Shown: positions 36,962 through 45,631 of the stretch, piece after piece
Numbering within the stretch: the stretch's first letter is position 1
Layout: every line of letters starts with the position of its first letter
Assembly (NCBI GenBank): GCA_002709235.1
Contig: PAQI01000031.1
Location: forward strand, 1 to 64,000
Length of the DNA: 64,000 nt
Direction: 5' to 3'
Source of the DNA: Hirschia sp.
Lineage (GTDB): Bacteria; Pseudomonadota; Alphaproteobacteria; Caulobacterales; Hyphomonadaceae
The notes under the pieces: model-generated
What the model saw: only the letters and a program-made list of their open reading frames with translations
What the model was told of the DNA's origin: nothing
Databases searched by the model: none
Program-made: the position numbers and the translations under genes

Positions 36962-39205
36962 ATGGGTGTTGGGGGTGCCATTTTGAATCTGACGGGCCTG
37001 CGCCGCATGGATCTGCTGCGGCAGGCCGAGGCGGCGGAATGCGGCTTAGCCAGCGTCGGCATGGTGGCGTCCTATTTCGGGTATCGAACGGACCTGTCGA
37101 CCCTACGCCGCGAACACGCAATTTCGCTCAAAGGGGCGACGCTCAAGGACATTATCGACATCGCCGGCAAGATCGGCCTCGGTTCGCGTGCGGTGCGCTG
37201 CGAGCTGGATGAACTCAAGGATTTGCGCACGCCAGCCATCCTGCATTGGGATATGAACCATTTCGTCGTGCTCAAATCGGCCGACAAGGCGCGCATCACC
37301 ATTCTCGACCCAGCCAAGGGGCGGTGCAGCTTTAAGCTGGAGGATGTCTCCGAGCATTTCACCGGCGTTGCGTTAGAGCTATCGCCCACACCGCAGTTTC
37401 AACGAAAGAGGATGCGTCAGCCAGTCAGGCTGTCTAGCCTCGTCAAGTTGGACGGCTCGACCTGGAAAGCCCTCGGTCAGGGACTGGTGTTGTCACTGAT
37501 CCTGCAGGTGTTCGTCCTGCTCAGCCCCTACTTCATGCAGATCGTCATCGACGAAGCTGTGCTCAAGGCCGACCTGTCCCTGCTCGGTGCGGTCGCGACG
37601 GGGTTCGCGCTGCTCAAGGTCTTTGAAGTGGCGAGCACCATCTTGCGCGGACTGGTGTTCCAGTTCCTGTCCAACGTGGTGTCCTTCGACATGCGCGCCA
37701 GCCTGTTTCACCACATGCTGCGTCTGCCGCTCACCTACTTTCATCGCCGCCATGTCGGCGACATCCAGCAACGTTTCCAATCGCTCGGTCCAATCCGTGA
37801 TCTCGTCGTCAACGGCGCGATAATGGCGCTGATTGACGGCGTGCTCGCAATATCGATCGGCGCGCTTCTGTTCGCTTATAACAGCACGCTCGGTTTGATC
37901 GCCTGCGCGGCGATCCTGCTCTATGGCCTGTTGCGGTTTGCTTTTCTGGAAGTCTCCAAACGATTGTCCGGCGACCTTATCGTCGCCGAAGCCAAGGAGA
38001 ACACCAAATTTCTGGAAACCCTGCGTGCCATGCAGACTGTCAAGGTCGCCGGCGCGGAAAACATGCGCGGCAATCTTTGGCGGAACCTAGCCGCCGATAC
38101 GATCAACGCAACCATCCGCATCGGCAATATCAATATCGGCTACGACGCCATCAGTCAGGCCATTCTGGGCCTGTCCACCATCCTGATCGTCTATATCGCC
38201 GCTCAGTCGGTCATCGCGGGTGGCATGACCGTGGGCATGATCACGGCCTTCTTGGCTTATAAAAGTCAGCTTGAACAGCGCCTGATGGCGCTCTTGGAGC
38301 AATGGATCGCGTTCAAGCTTCTCGACGTCCATCTTGAACGCGTGGCCGATATCGCGCTGCATCAGCGTGAGCCTGGGATCGATGCGCCAGTTCTTGAGCG
38401 CGAGCTGAAAGGCGAGATTGATCTTCAGAACGTTCATTTCCGTTACGCGCCACATGAAGCGCCGATCCTCAACGGCGTGAACCTTTCTATCAAGCCAGGG
38501 GAGTTCGTCGCGCTGACCGGTCCCTCGGGCGCAGGCAAATCGACATTATTGCGGATCCTAATGGGGCTCTATCAGCCCAGCGCAGGGCAAGTTCTTTTCG
38601 ACCAGCTTCCCGTCACGACCTGGGGGCCGACCTCCATCCGCGCCCAAATCGGCGTGGTCATGCAGGACGACACGCTGCTGGCGGGCTCTATCGCGGAGAA
38701 CATAGCCCTATTCGACGAACATATCGATATGGAACGTGTGCGCTGGGCGGCGGAAGCCGCCTGCATCGCGGATGACATCGAGCGCATGCCCATGACCTAT
38801 CGTTCGCTCGTCGGCGACATGGGAACCACCCTGTCAGGCGGTCAGCAACAACGCATCATGCTGGCGCGAGCGCTCTATCGGCGGCCTAAGGTCCTGATCA
38901 TGGATGAAGGCACGGCGCATCTCGACGTGGCGACAGAGCAGAAAATCAACACCGCGCTCAAGCGGCTGGAGATCACCCGTATCGCGGCGGCGCACAGGCC
39001 GGAAACCATCGCGGCGGCGGATCGGGTGATAGGGGTGAAGGGCGGATTTGTGGGCGAGTTGAAGATGCCGCCGCGAGCACCGGTCAAACCGAAGGTTCCC
39101 GCTGGCGGACCCGGTGAATCAGGGCCGATTGCCGCTAGCCGTGAGCTTCAAGAGATTCTGTTCGGATCAAACGCAATGGGGCGGGCGGACGAATGGGGTG
39201 AGTAG
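36962..39205 (+). CDS. Peptidase-containing ABC exporter (C39 peptidase, PCAT/CvaB type)
   Basis: 747 aa from the ATG at 36962. The N-terminal C39 cysteine peptidase has Cys27 (AECGLAS), His100 (MNHFVVL) and Asp116 (ILDPAKG), so it should be active and cut after GG leaders. The transmembrane domain (about 155-440) has six helices. The ATPase domain has Walker A TGPSGAGKST, signature TLSGGQQQRIMLARAL and a Walker B VLIMDEGTAHLD, where DEGTAH replaces the common DEATSA. It exports and matures the two adjacent precursors with the HlyD-like partner. The C-terminus extends about 45 residues past the ATPase domain. Confidence 0.93.
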   Translation: MGVGGAILNLTGLRRMDLLRQAEAAECGLASVGMVASYFGYRTDLSTLRREHAISLKGATLKDIIDIAGKIGLGSRAVRCELDELKDLRTPAILHWDMNHFVVLKSADKARITILDPAKGRCSFKLEDVSEHFTGVALELSPTPQFQRKRMRQPVRLSSLVKLDGSTWKALGQGLVLSLILQVFVLLSPYFMQIVIDEAVLKADLSLLGAVATGFALLKVFEVASTILRGLVFQFLSNVVSFDMRASLFHHMLRLPLTYFHRRHVGDIQQRFQSLGPIRDLVVNGAIMALIDGVLAISIGALLFAYNSTLGLIACAAILLYGLLRFAFLEVSKRLSGDLIVAEAKENTKFLETLRAMQTVKVAGAENMRGNLWRNLAADTINATIRIGNINIGYDAISQAILGLSTILIVYIAAQSVIAGGMTVGMITAFLAYKSQLEQRLMALLEQWIAFKLLDVHLERVADIALHQREPGIDAPVLERELKGEIDLQNVHFRYAPHEAPILNGVNLSIKPGEFVALTGPSGAGKSTLLRILMGLYQPSAGQVLFDQLPVTTWGPTSIRAQIGVVMQDDTLLAGSIAENIALFDEHIDMERVRWAAEAACIADDIERMPMTYRSLVGDMGTTLSGGQQQRIMLARALYRRPKVLIMDEGTAHLDVATEQKINTALKRLEITRIAAAHRPETIAAADRVIGVKGGFVGELKMPPRAPVKPKVPAGGPGESGPIAASRELQEILFGSNAMGRADEWGE

Positions 39206-39233
39206 ATTTGGATTCAAAGATTGGAGAAAAGAT

Positions 39234-39686
39234 ATGAGAGCTTTGAACGCTAGTGAAGTAAGCGCGGTTTCTGGCGGTATGGATGATATCCAGCCCACAA
39301 CTGTGATTACAGTTAAAAAGCCATATGGCCATTTGGATCAAAGTTTGGATGGGTATTGGGCTATCGATTCTCATAATAAAGCTCTAGAAAATGTAATTCT
39401 TACAGCTGGAGGAGTCTCCTTGAACGTCGACTTAGATAACCTTATTGAAGACTGGAATGAAAGCTTGAAAGCAGACGCTGACAGGCGGGAAAGTAGCGAA
39501 AATTACGACTTCAATGCTGAAGATATTGCTAAGGAGTACAAAGGGTTTTACGCTATGGAGGATGGAAGCATTTGGACGGACACTGATGGGGATGGTCAGC
39601 CCGACTTGCATTTCAAGCCCATAAATGGAGATAACTGGGCTGATTTAGATATGGACCCCAACCATACGTTCGAGACGAAAATGTAA
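39234..39686 (+). CDS. Double-glycine-leader acidic protein (150 aa) with Ca-binding-type loop
   Basis: 150 aa from the ATG at 39234, with TTGGAG upstream. The leader MRALNASEVSAVSGG ends in GG and fits C39 processing. The mature part (135 aa) is strongly acidic and contains DTDGDGQPDL (about 119-128), a DxDGDGxxD loop like those of EF-hand or thrombospondin type-3 calcium sites. Large for a microcin; it may be a secreted protein or toxin. The frame upstream to 39114 overlaps the exporter gene and is not the real start. AT-rich. It ends just before a terminator-like hairpin. Confidence 0.75.
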   Translation: MRALNASEVSAVSGGMDDIQPTTVITVKKPYGHLDQSLDGYWAIDSHNKALENVILTAGGVSLNVDLDNLIEDWNESLKADADRRESSENYDFNAEDIAKEYKGFYAMEDGSIWTDTDGDGQPDLHFKPINGDNWADLDMDPNHTFETKM

Positions 39687-39698
39687 GACATATAGAAA

Positions 39699-39734
39699 TT
39701 GTGCGGAGCAGTGACTCCGCACAATGCTTCTTTT
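39699..39734 (+). terminator. Terminator or attenuator after the second precursor
   Basis: TTGTGCGGAG / CTCCGCACAA, a 10-bp stem with a 6-nt loop, followed by TGCTTCTTTTG. It lies between the precursor gene and the hydrolase gene and could favour precursor mRNA over downstream mRNA. Confidence 0.7.
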
Positions 39735-39760
39735 GCGCCTGACAGATGTGGTGGTAATTC

Positions 39761-41401
39761 ATGTTGAGGTTATTATTTTTATTCTTACTTATGTTGTCGC
39801 TGGGCTCTTGCGTTCTTATCGGGGGCGAGCGCGCGCACTTAATCGATAAAGATGCTGACGAAATTTATTGTCGCTTTTCCTCTTACATTCAGACTAATAC
39901 TGGGGAGATATTGTTTAACAACTTCAAGGGGGATAGATTTGCATCAAATGCGTCCATTCCATATGGCGGATTTAGGAACAACGAAATTGCGTTCGTAGGA
40001 AATGATGGATGGAGAATGATACTAGGGCAAGAAAGCACCGTGTTTGATATTAACGAATCCCAGTCAATATCTATGCTTGAAAATAACGTTATTGCGGTAC
40101 AGAGAGTGGGTCACATCTTATTTATTCCATTTCTTGAAAGCGACCGCAATAATTGGAAGTATCTAGATGCTGAATATTGCTCCTCGAGAACCTGGCTGTC
40201 AAAAGAAATCACGTACCTTGATGCAAATAGTATTGTATCGAAGTGCAATACATTGAATGCAATGAAGGAAGAAAGTGAAAATATCTTAGGTGTTTGGCTG
40301 GGGGTCAATTTCAGTTTTGCGGTGCTTGAGAGGTTGGGAGACCCGGGATCTATTTTTATAAAGGAATTAGTCGGCAACGAATCTGAAGTCAACGTAAATC
40401 CTACATATGAGTCGGTTCGGCAAATAGTGTCGTGTGGCGCTGCAGTGTGCGTGGTTACAGATAATAATGTCATTTCTTTAGCAAAGACGTCAGCTTCCGG
40501 TGAACTGGAAGTGGATGTAAAAAAGGCGGATCATACTCTCTCAGGGTTTCTATCTTATAATAATGTTAAAATGATAAACTCGAAAGTATATACCATTGAT
40601 TACTATTCGAGAGAGAGCATGTGTAGCATTGCTAATGGTGGCGCAGGGCCTCTGATAAATTATAGCGATGCTATTTTTGGAGATATTCGCATATCAGAAT
40701 ACCTATTGGCCGATAGAAGAGATGTTAAAGGTGTAGCTGTATATTTTCATGGCGGCCCAGTTAGTTATGCTGGTGCCGGTAATGAGATTTTGTTAGCACA
40801 ACGATATGCGAGATTAGGGTATGACTTAATTGTTCCAATATACTCAGGAACAATAAATTCCTCAGATAACCAAAAGGAGAATATTCGAGTTAATTTTGAT
40901 AATGCAACTTTGAAAGACTTTGAAGCCGTCAAACTTTACATTGAAAAACACTATTCTCTTGATGATCAAATGGCGCGCACCGATATAATATTTCACGGCG
41001 TCAGTTGGGGAGGTCTATACTATAGCTTAGCTAAAGAAAGCGAGTTGTTTGATAAGTATCTTTTGGTTGCCCCTTTGGTGAAGTACCGACAGCCGGTCGA
41101 ATACTACGACAAAGGAGATCGAAAGGGGATAAACCTTGCTGTTGCCGAATACAAACAAGAGAGTTTGCTTGGCTCCCAAAAGGAGGTCGTGTCAGAAATC
41201 TTAGAAGGCAGGATTAAAAAATGTAAAGCGAACGCTGAATCCCGTGTTGTGCTTGTTCTCGGTAAAAATGATCCAATATCCCAATTTGAAGATTTTGGAA
41301 ATTGTCTCCCAGAAGACACGGTAGTTGTTACTTACTTGAGTATGCCGCATCATTGGCTGAATATCAATCTGGATCAAATGATATCAATTCTACTAAATTA
41401 A
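39761..41401 (+). CDS. Lipoprotein with C-terminal alpha/beta hydrolase (prolyl-oligopeptidase-like)
   Basis: 546 aa. A lipoprotein signal MLRLLFLFLLMLSLGSC (Cys17) precedes about 300 residues that may be a beta-propeller-like region. The C-terminal hydrolase domain has the oxyanion region YFHGGPVSY (about 328-336), nucleophile elbow GVSWGG (about 408-413), acid Asp in GKNDPIS and catalytic His in MPHHW. The layout suggests an S9-like serine peptidase on the cell envelope. Strongly AT-rich, unlike the host. Its location after the precursor suggests processing or self-protection; both are inference. Confidence 0.75.
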   Translation: MLRLLFLFLLMLSLGSCVLIGGERAHLIDKDADEIYCRFSSYIQTNTGEILFNNFKGDRFASNASIPYGGFRNNEIAFVGNDGWRMILGQESTVFDINESQSISMLENNVIAVQRVGHILFIPFLESDRNNWKYLDAEYCSSRTWLSKEITYLDANSIVSKCNTLNAMKEESENILGVWLGVNFSFAVLERLGDPGSIFIKELVGNESEVNVNPTYESVRQIVSCGAAVCVVTDNNVISLAKTSASGELEVDVKKADHTLSGFLSYNNVKMINSKVYTIDYYSRESMCSIANGGAGPLINYSDAIFGDIRISEYLLADRRDVKGVAVYFHGGPVSYAGAGNEILLAQRYARLGYDLIVPIYSGTINSSDNQKENIRVNFDNATLKDFEAVKLYIEKHYSLDDQMARTDIIFHGVSWGGLYYSLAKESELFDKYLLVAPLVKYRQPVEYYDKGDRKGINLAVAEYKQESLLGSQKEVVSEILEGRIKKCKANAESRVVLVLGKNDPISQFEDFGNCLPEDTVVVTYLSMPHHWLNINLDQMISILLN

Positions 41402-41572
41402 CTGTGCCTCAGGTTTTGCGTGGTGGGCAATATGATTCACTAACATGGAAGGCATAGAGAGAAGCGATATTCACGTGTTTTGTTTGTAAATTGTTATGAG
41501 TTTCAACACCTTTGTTCTATTTGCTCCATTACGCTGTTGACGCGGCTTGACATGCATGCAGTCGAATAATGC

Positions 41573-41767
41573 CTATTTGGCCTCAACGGGGCAATCACGT
41601 TTGATGAGCGCGGCGACGACCCGGTTGAGATGTTCGTCGGGAAAGTGTTTGGCGGCTTGTTCGATCCTGGTTTGTGTTTTGACGCCGTTATCGTCTGCAT
41701 AAAACTATTCCACAATACAGTCCGCACGGTCGGTATCGCCTAGCAGGACCTGATCATAAGCGGCCAT
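41573..41767 (-). pseudogene. Small gene broken by an in-frame TAG
   Basis: Leftward from the ATG at 41767: MAAYDQVLLGDTDRADCIVE, then TAG at 41707-41705, then FYADDNGVKTQTRIEQAAKH and on to a stop at 41573. Both halves share one frame and the second has protein-like composition, so this looks like a 64-aa gene killed by one nonsense change. Family unknown. 41402-41572 holds nothing I can identify. Confidence 0.45.
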
Positions 41768-42299
41768 GTCCACAAGCCCCGTTCATAACAATATAAGACG
41801 CGTCGAACGTCGCTCTCGATTGGGGGGCGTTGATGCAGAAGTCTGGATCATACGCAGTAGGGGTGAGCGGTGCACAGTACGCATCGAGCTTGTTCAGTTC
41901 AGATTTGATCAAATCGACGTGCTCAGAAAATCGAGATCTCGTGCCTTGAACTTCTGATTTGATCTCGTTCATACGGCTTTCGATTTCAATGATCTGGCTG
42001 TTTACAACGCCATACTCGTTCCCCATTCCCTGGGCGAGCCGGAGCTTCGCGCGCTTGGTCTCAATCTCAGAAGCATTCGCGTGGACAAAGGCGTGTCGCA
42101 GGAGCGGCTGGCCTTTGATGCATGTGTGGACCGTTCCGTGCCTATCTCGGCGGCGTAGAGCGCGGCGAGCACAATCCAACCGGGATGTGTTGGAAAAGAT
42201 CGCCGATCCGCTCACCATCGAAATCCGAGAACTTTTTGAGCCGATTGAGGACGGGGCACAGTTTAGCGAAGGACTGCCGCCGGGATGTAAGCCGAACAA
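41754..42299 (-). CDS. Doubtful hypothetical protein, coiled-coil middle
   Basis: An open frame of 181 aa. The first 60 residues look non-coding (Ser/Arg-rich), but about 70-135 read as a convincing heptad-like helix (IIEIESRMNEIKSEV and onward) and four cysteines follow. It overlaps the start of the broken gene at 41767. A true start could be later, and the region may be debris of a degraded gene; the plus strand at 42187-42309 also has a plausible short coding tail. I cannot decide between them. Confidence 0.3.
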   Translation of the reverse strand: MFGLHPGGSPSLNCAPSSIGSKSSRISMVSGSAIFSNTSRLDCARRALRRRDRHGTVHTCIKGQPLLRHAFVHANASEIETKRAKLRLAQGMGNEYGVVNSQIIEIESRMNEIKSEVQGTRSRFSEHVDLIKSELNKLDAYCAPLTPTAYDPDFCINAPQSRATFDASYIVMNGACGHGRL

Positions 42300-42305
42300 A
42301 CTTGA

Positions 42306-42518
42306 CTAAGAGCCTAAGTCCTTCACAGCTGGATTTTCGACACCGCAGTTTTCACATTTGAAAGTGTCAAATTTAGGAAAGCCAAAAATTATCCTTCCCT
42401 TGAAACCGGTTATCTCAACGACCTTTAAGCGGAACCAATCATCATTCCAAAGGCTGAGTTTGCCGTTCTGTCCGCAATGTGGACAAGCTAGCTCATATCG
42501 TTGCCAATCACGCCCCAT
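42306..42518 (-). CDS. Small zinc-ribbon protein
   Basis: 70 aa with two CxxC knuckles (CPHCG about 12-16 and CENCG about 55-59), a typical zinc ribbon. Its start overlaps the polB stop by one base (TGATG), so it is the last gene of the HTH-HNH-PolB operon. It could be a nucleic-acid-binding accessory protein. No closer identification. Confidence 0.65.
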   Translation of the reverse strand: MGRDWQRYELACPHCGQNGKLSLWNDDWFRLKVVEITGFKGRIIFGFPKFDTFKCENCGVENPAVKDLGS

Positions 42519-45247
42519 CAGATTGTCTCCTTTTCTCTGACTTCAAACTCCACCATTGCTGCGCTGGCCGGGTCTTCCTCGCCGAAATCGCCAACCTTGT
42601 TGGCTTCCTTGCCGATGAGTTTGATCGCCGTAACGCGCACATGTCGCCGTCGTGTGAGACCGATATCCACCGGCCCGCCATTTTCGAACTTGTCTTCCGG
42701 GCTGAGATGGTAAAACGTCAGGACCTGCGCGTAGGTCTTGAGCTGATCGCGTGAGATTGGCTCGTCCGTGTCACGGTCGAAGGCTTTGCTGACGGCGATG
42801 CCGGGATTGCGTTCAAAGGGCGCGACGGGCTTGAGATCAGGTGTCTTCTTTGGCCTGCCTCGCCTGGATGGATCATCCACAAGTGTTTCAGCGAAGGGTG
42901 CGAACACTCCAGTGCGCGCGAAGAAGGTCGTCATGAAATTGAACGGCTTGACCTGATCACGCCATGCCTTGCCTTCATTGAACATGTCCATCCACTTCAA
43001 GAGCGCGGGGCTGGTCGCGCCGTAGCGACTGAGCGCGGGCTTTGCGAGAGCTGGGTGATAGTCGCGCGGGACTTGATTGGGTGTTCCATTCAAAACCGCC
43101 GTGATGATGTAGAACCATAGATCATATTGCCAGCGGCTCACGCCGATCTTGTTCAACGGGAAAACAGGCGGCGGCACATTCGGCGCTGGATCATCCTTGC
43201 CATAGGGTTCCATGAGATGCCCCAAGCCATGCGCCGACGCCTTGCGGATGATCGGGCGTCCATTCTCGCCGATATTGAACAGGGCATAGCGTTTCGCAGA
43301 AATCGCCACGCAATAAAGCGGCTCAGCTGGCTCCCCCTTCTTCCAATGATCATTCGCGTCTTCACGCTTCAGGATGGAGCCGGGTGCTTTATAGGGATTG
43401 AGCGGTTCAAACCAGTCGATCACGGTTTGCGTACGCGCGTGAAAGTCTTCTCTGGCCATCCCATTGGGCCGCGACATGGCGATGCTGTCAGTGTCGCAAA
43501 AGGCATAGTTGAGCCCCTGATCCAGCGTCAGTCTTTCGGCGAGCGCCAACATCAAGCGCGCCGCGCCGGTGATCATCACCGCAAGAAGCGGATGAAAGAA
43601 CTTGCCTGGCTGTTCGAGCGCCTTGTGCTGGATCTGGTGTTCAACGCCGTCTGGCCCATAAAGCGAGAGCTTTTCAGGCTTGGGCGCATCATCCCGCTGA
43701 ACTTCGACATAGATGCCGTAACAGGTCGCGTTCGCGATGATCTTGATCGCCTGTTGGCGCGGGTCGCCTTTGCGTTTTGCTTCATCGCGCAGATCGACGA
43801 GCCGGACGAAGATATCGTCGGTGCGCGGATCGACGCTGTAATCTTCTTGCCCGAACAGCTTGATGGGGTTGAGGCCGGTTTGCAGCGGGCCGGGTTCAAA
43901 GCAGACCGCACGTTCGATCCTGGGCGTCTTTCCGGTCAGGAGCTTGGAGGCGACGACATCGGCGAGCGAATAACAAAGCAGCTGGTCGGATGAGACCGTG
44001 TTGAGCCCGATGGTCTTGGTGGGGTTATCAGAATAGGTCGTGCGCAAGGGAAGCACGTCTTCATCCGGTCGCAACCACACCAGGCAGACTAGATTGGGCC
44101 AGGTCGTTTTGTTCTGAAGGTCAGCCAGCGTGACTTTGTCGAGAAAGGCTTTGATTTCTTCGGTTGCGTCTCGCTGTGAATAGCTGTCCGCGCGCAAGAA
44201 CCGCATCAGATCCATCAACGCATTGACGGTAGGATACATGCTCTTGAAATCGGTATAGAGCACTTCAACTTTGCGCCGCCGATCATGGGCTTCGGCGCGC
44301 CCGCCGAAATAAGCGCTCATCAGCGGCCCGAACGCGCCGCGCGGAAGATCCGGCTGACAAGTGAGGAGCGGCGTGATCCCCATCTCTTCGAGATAGGCCT
44401 TGCCGATGCTGGCTTCCGACAAGATACGATGTAGCGGTTTGGACAAGCCGTGTTGGGCGTATTGATCCTTGAGCATGCAAAAACATTCCCAACTCGCTTG
44501 CACATCGGCGCGGGCATAGTCGAGATAATCCGGCGTGATCGGCCCGCCATGTTCGTCAGTTTCCAATTTCTGTGTGGAAACTTCGAGAAATTCCGCGAGG
44601 CTTTTCAGCGAGTGTTTGCGGCTCAGCAATGCGCTCGCGATCGTGCGCAGATCGATGAAATAGCCGCGATGTGGTGCGACCTTCAGATTGCGCTTTCGCA
44701 TTCCGCGCGGCGTGATTTGTTCAGCGGGCGTAGCAAAGTCGATGAGCGATGCCGTTGAACTGAGATGCTTCACTCTTACAGGCGCAAACCGTTTGCTGTG
44801 CATCAGGTTGAAGGAAAAACCGCCACGCATGCCGCCGCGTGCTTCTCCAGCGCTGAGGGCTACACGTGACAGGTCGAAGGGTAGGTTGAAACCGACTACC
44901 GTCGCCCGCGCCTCATAAGCGAGGCGCATGAAGACCCGAAGTTGAAACTCATGGAGCGTGATACAATCCAGCTCATTGCGCCCCGCATAGGCGCGGACGG
45001 CTTCAATTTCCGACGCCGTCAATGTCGCGGGTTCGTAGAATATCCCCTCACGCACAAGCTCGCTTCCCTTGCGCGCCTGAAAAAATCCGACGCGCAAGGT
45101 CTGGGCGGCGTCCACCGTGGTCTCGCAGTCGAAAACGAGCGTCCAGTCGGACGGGCTATCCATGCGGTTGCCGCCGTTGGACGTCTCAGCGTTGTCGGAG
45201 TTGCGCGGCTTTTCGGTGTAGACGCGCAAATAGGCTGTAGCGTTCAT
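42518..45247 (-). CDS. Family B DNA polymerase with 3'-5' exonuclease
   Basis: 909 aa. Exonuclease: ExoI VFDCETT (Asp40, Glu42), ExoII GFNLPFD (Asp125), ExoIII YARAD (Tyr244, Asp248). Polymerase: motif A YTDFKSMYPT (Asp333), motif B KIIANATCYG (Lys502-Gly511), motif C FCDTDS (Asp585, Asp587). All catalytic residues are present. Spacing between A and B (about 170 residues) leaves room for insertions like those of protein-primed PolBs, and about 320 residues follow motif C. Such a polymerase is a hallmark of casposons, where it probably copies the element. The start overlaps the HNH stop by four bases. Confidence 0.92.
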   Translation of the reverse strand: MNATAYLRVYTEKPRNSDNAETSNGGNRMDSPSDWTLVFDCETTVDAAQTLRVGFFQARKGSELVREGIFYEPATLTASEIEAVRAYAGRNELDCITLHEFQLRVFMRLAYEARATVVGFNLPFDLSRVALSAGEARGGMRGGFSFNLMHSKRFAPVRVKHLSSTASLIDFATPAEQITPRGMRKRNLKVAPHRGYFIDLRTIASALLSRKHSLKSLAEFLEVSTQKLETDEHGGPITPDYLDYARADVQASWECFCMLKDQYAQHGLSKPLHRILSEASIGKAYLEEMGITPLLTCQPDLPRGAFGPLMSAYFGGRAEAHDRRRKVEVLYTDFKSMYPTVNALMDLMRFLRADSYSQRDATEEIKAFLDKVTLADLQNKTTWPNLVCLVWLRPDEDVLPLRTTYSDNPTKTIGLNTVSSDQLLCYSLADVVASKLLTGKTPRIERAVCFEPGPLQTGLNPIKLFGQEDYSVDPRTDDIFVRLVDLRDEAKRKGDPRQQAIKIIANATCYGIYVEVQRDDAPKPEKLSLYGPDGVEHQIQHKALEQPGKFFHPLLAVMITGAARLMLALAERLTLDQGLNYAFCDTDSIAMSRPNGMAREDFHARTQTVIDWFEPLNPYKAPGSILKREDANDHWKKGEPAEPLYCVAISAKRYALFNIGENGRPIIRKASAHGLGHLMEPYGKDDPAPNVPPPVFPLNKIGVSRWQYDLWFYIITAVLNGTPNQVPRDYHPALAKPALSRYGATSPALLKWMDMFNEGKAWRDQVKPFNFMTTFFARTGVFAPFAETLVDDPSRRGRPKKTPDLKPVAPFERNPGIAVSKAFDRDTDEPISRDQLKTYAQVLTFYHLSPEDKFENGGPVDIGLTRRRHVRVTAIKLIGKEANKVGDFGEEDPASAAMVEFEVREKETI

Positions 45248-45618
45248 TGCGCCGTCTCCTCAACCTCAACCATCACATAGTTCTGGGCCCAGTCGATCAG
45301 CAGCTTGCCCCATTCACGAAGCTTCTGCACGATGAGTTCGAGCAAGTCGGCGAGTCCAAGGCTGAAATAGCCGATACTCGACATTGTTGGATTGGCCCAG
45401 TTAAAACCAACAGGCTGATCGCGTTGGGCGTCCGACAATTTGCGGTGACAGTTGCGGCAGACGCATACGAGTTCATTTGCATGAACACGTCCGGCGATGT
45501 GGTGCAGCTCAAGACAGCGTGGATCATCTTCACCGCAACAGACACATTTTTTAGCGCCGCCTAGCCTATGATGCTTCTGTTCATGGCGAATTTCGGCGTC
45601 GGAAATGATGTCATTCAT
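45244..45618 (-). CDS. HNH-type endonuclease
   Basis: 124 aa from the ATG at 45618, with AAAGGA eight bases upstream; the longer frame to 45660 overlaps the previous gene. The HNH/zinc-finger core is C25-VCC…LELHH (His39-His40)…CVCRNCH (Cys54, Cys57, His58). The C-terminal half is helical (LLELIVQKLREWGKLLI). HNH nucleases recur in casposons next to polB; the exact role is unknown. It overlaps the polB start by four bases. Confidence 0.85.
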   Translation of the reverse strand: MNDIISDAEIRHEQKHHRLGGAKKCVCCGEDDPRCLELHHIAGRVHANELVCVCRNCHRKLSDAQRDQPVGFNWANPTMSSIGYFSLGLADLLELIVQKLREWGKLLIDWAQNYVMVEVEETAQ

Positions 45619-45631
45619 TGGATTATTCCTT

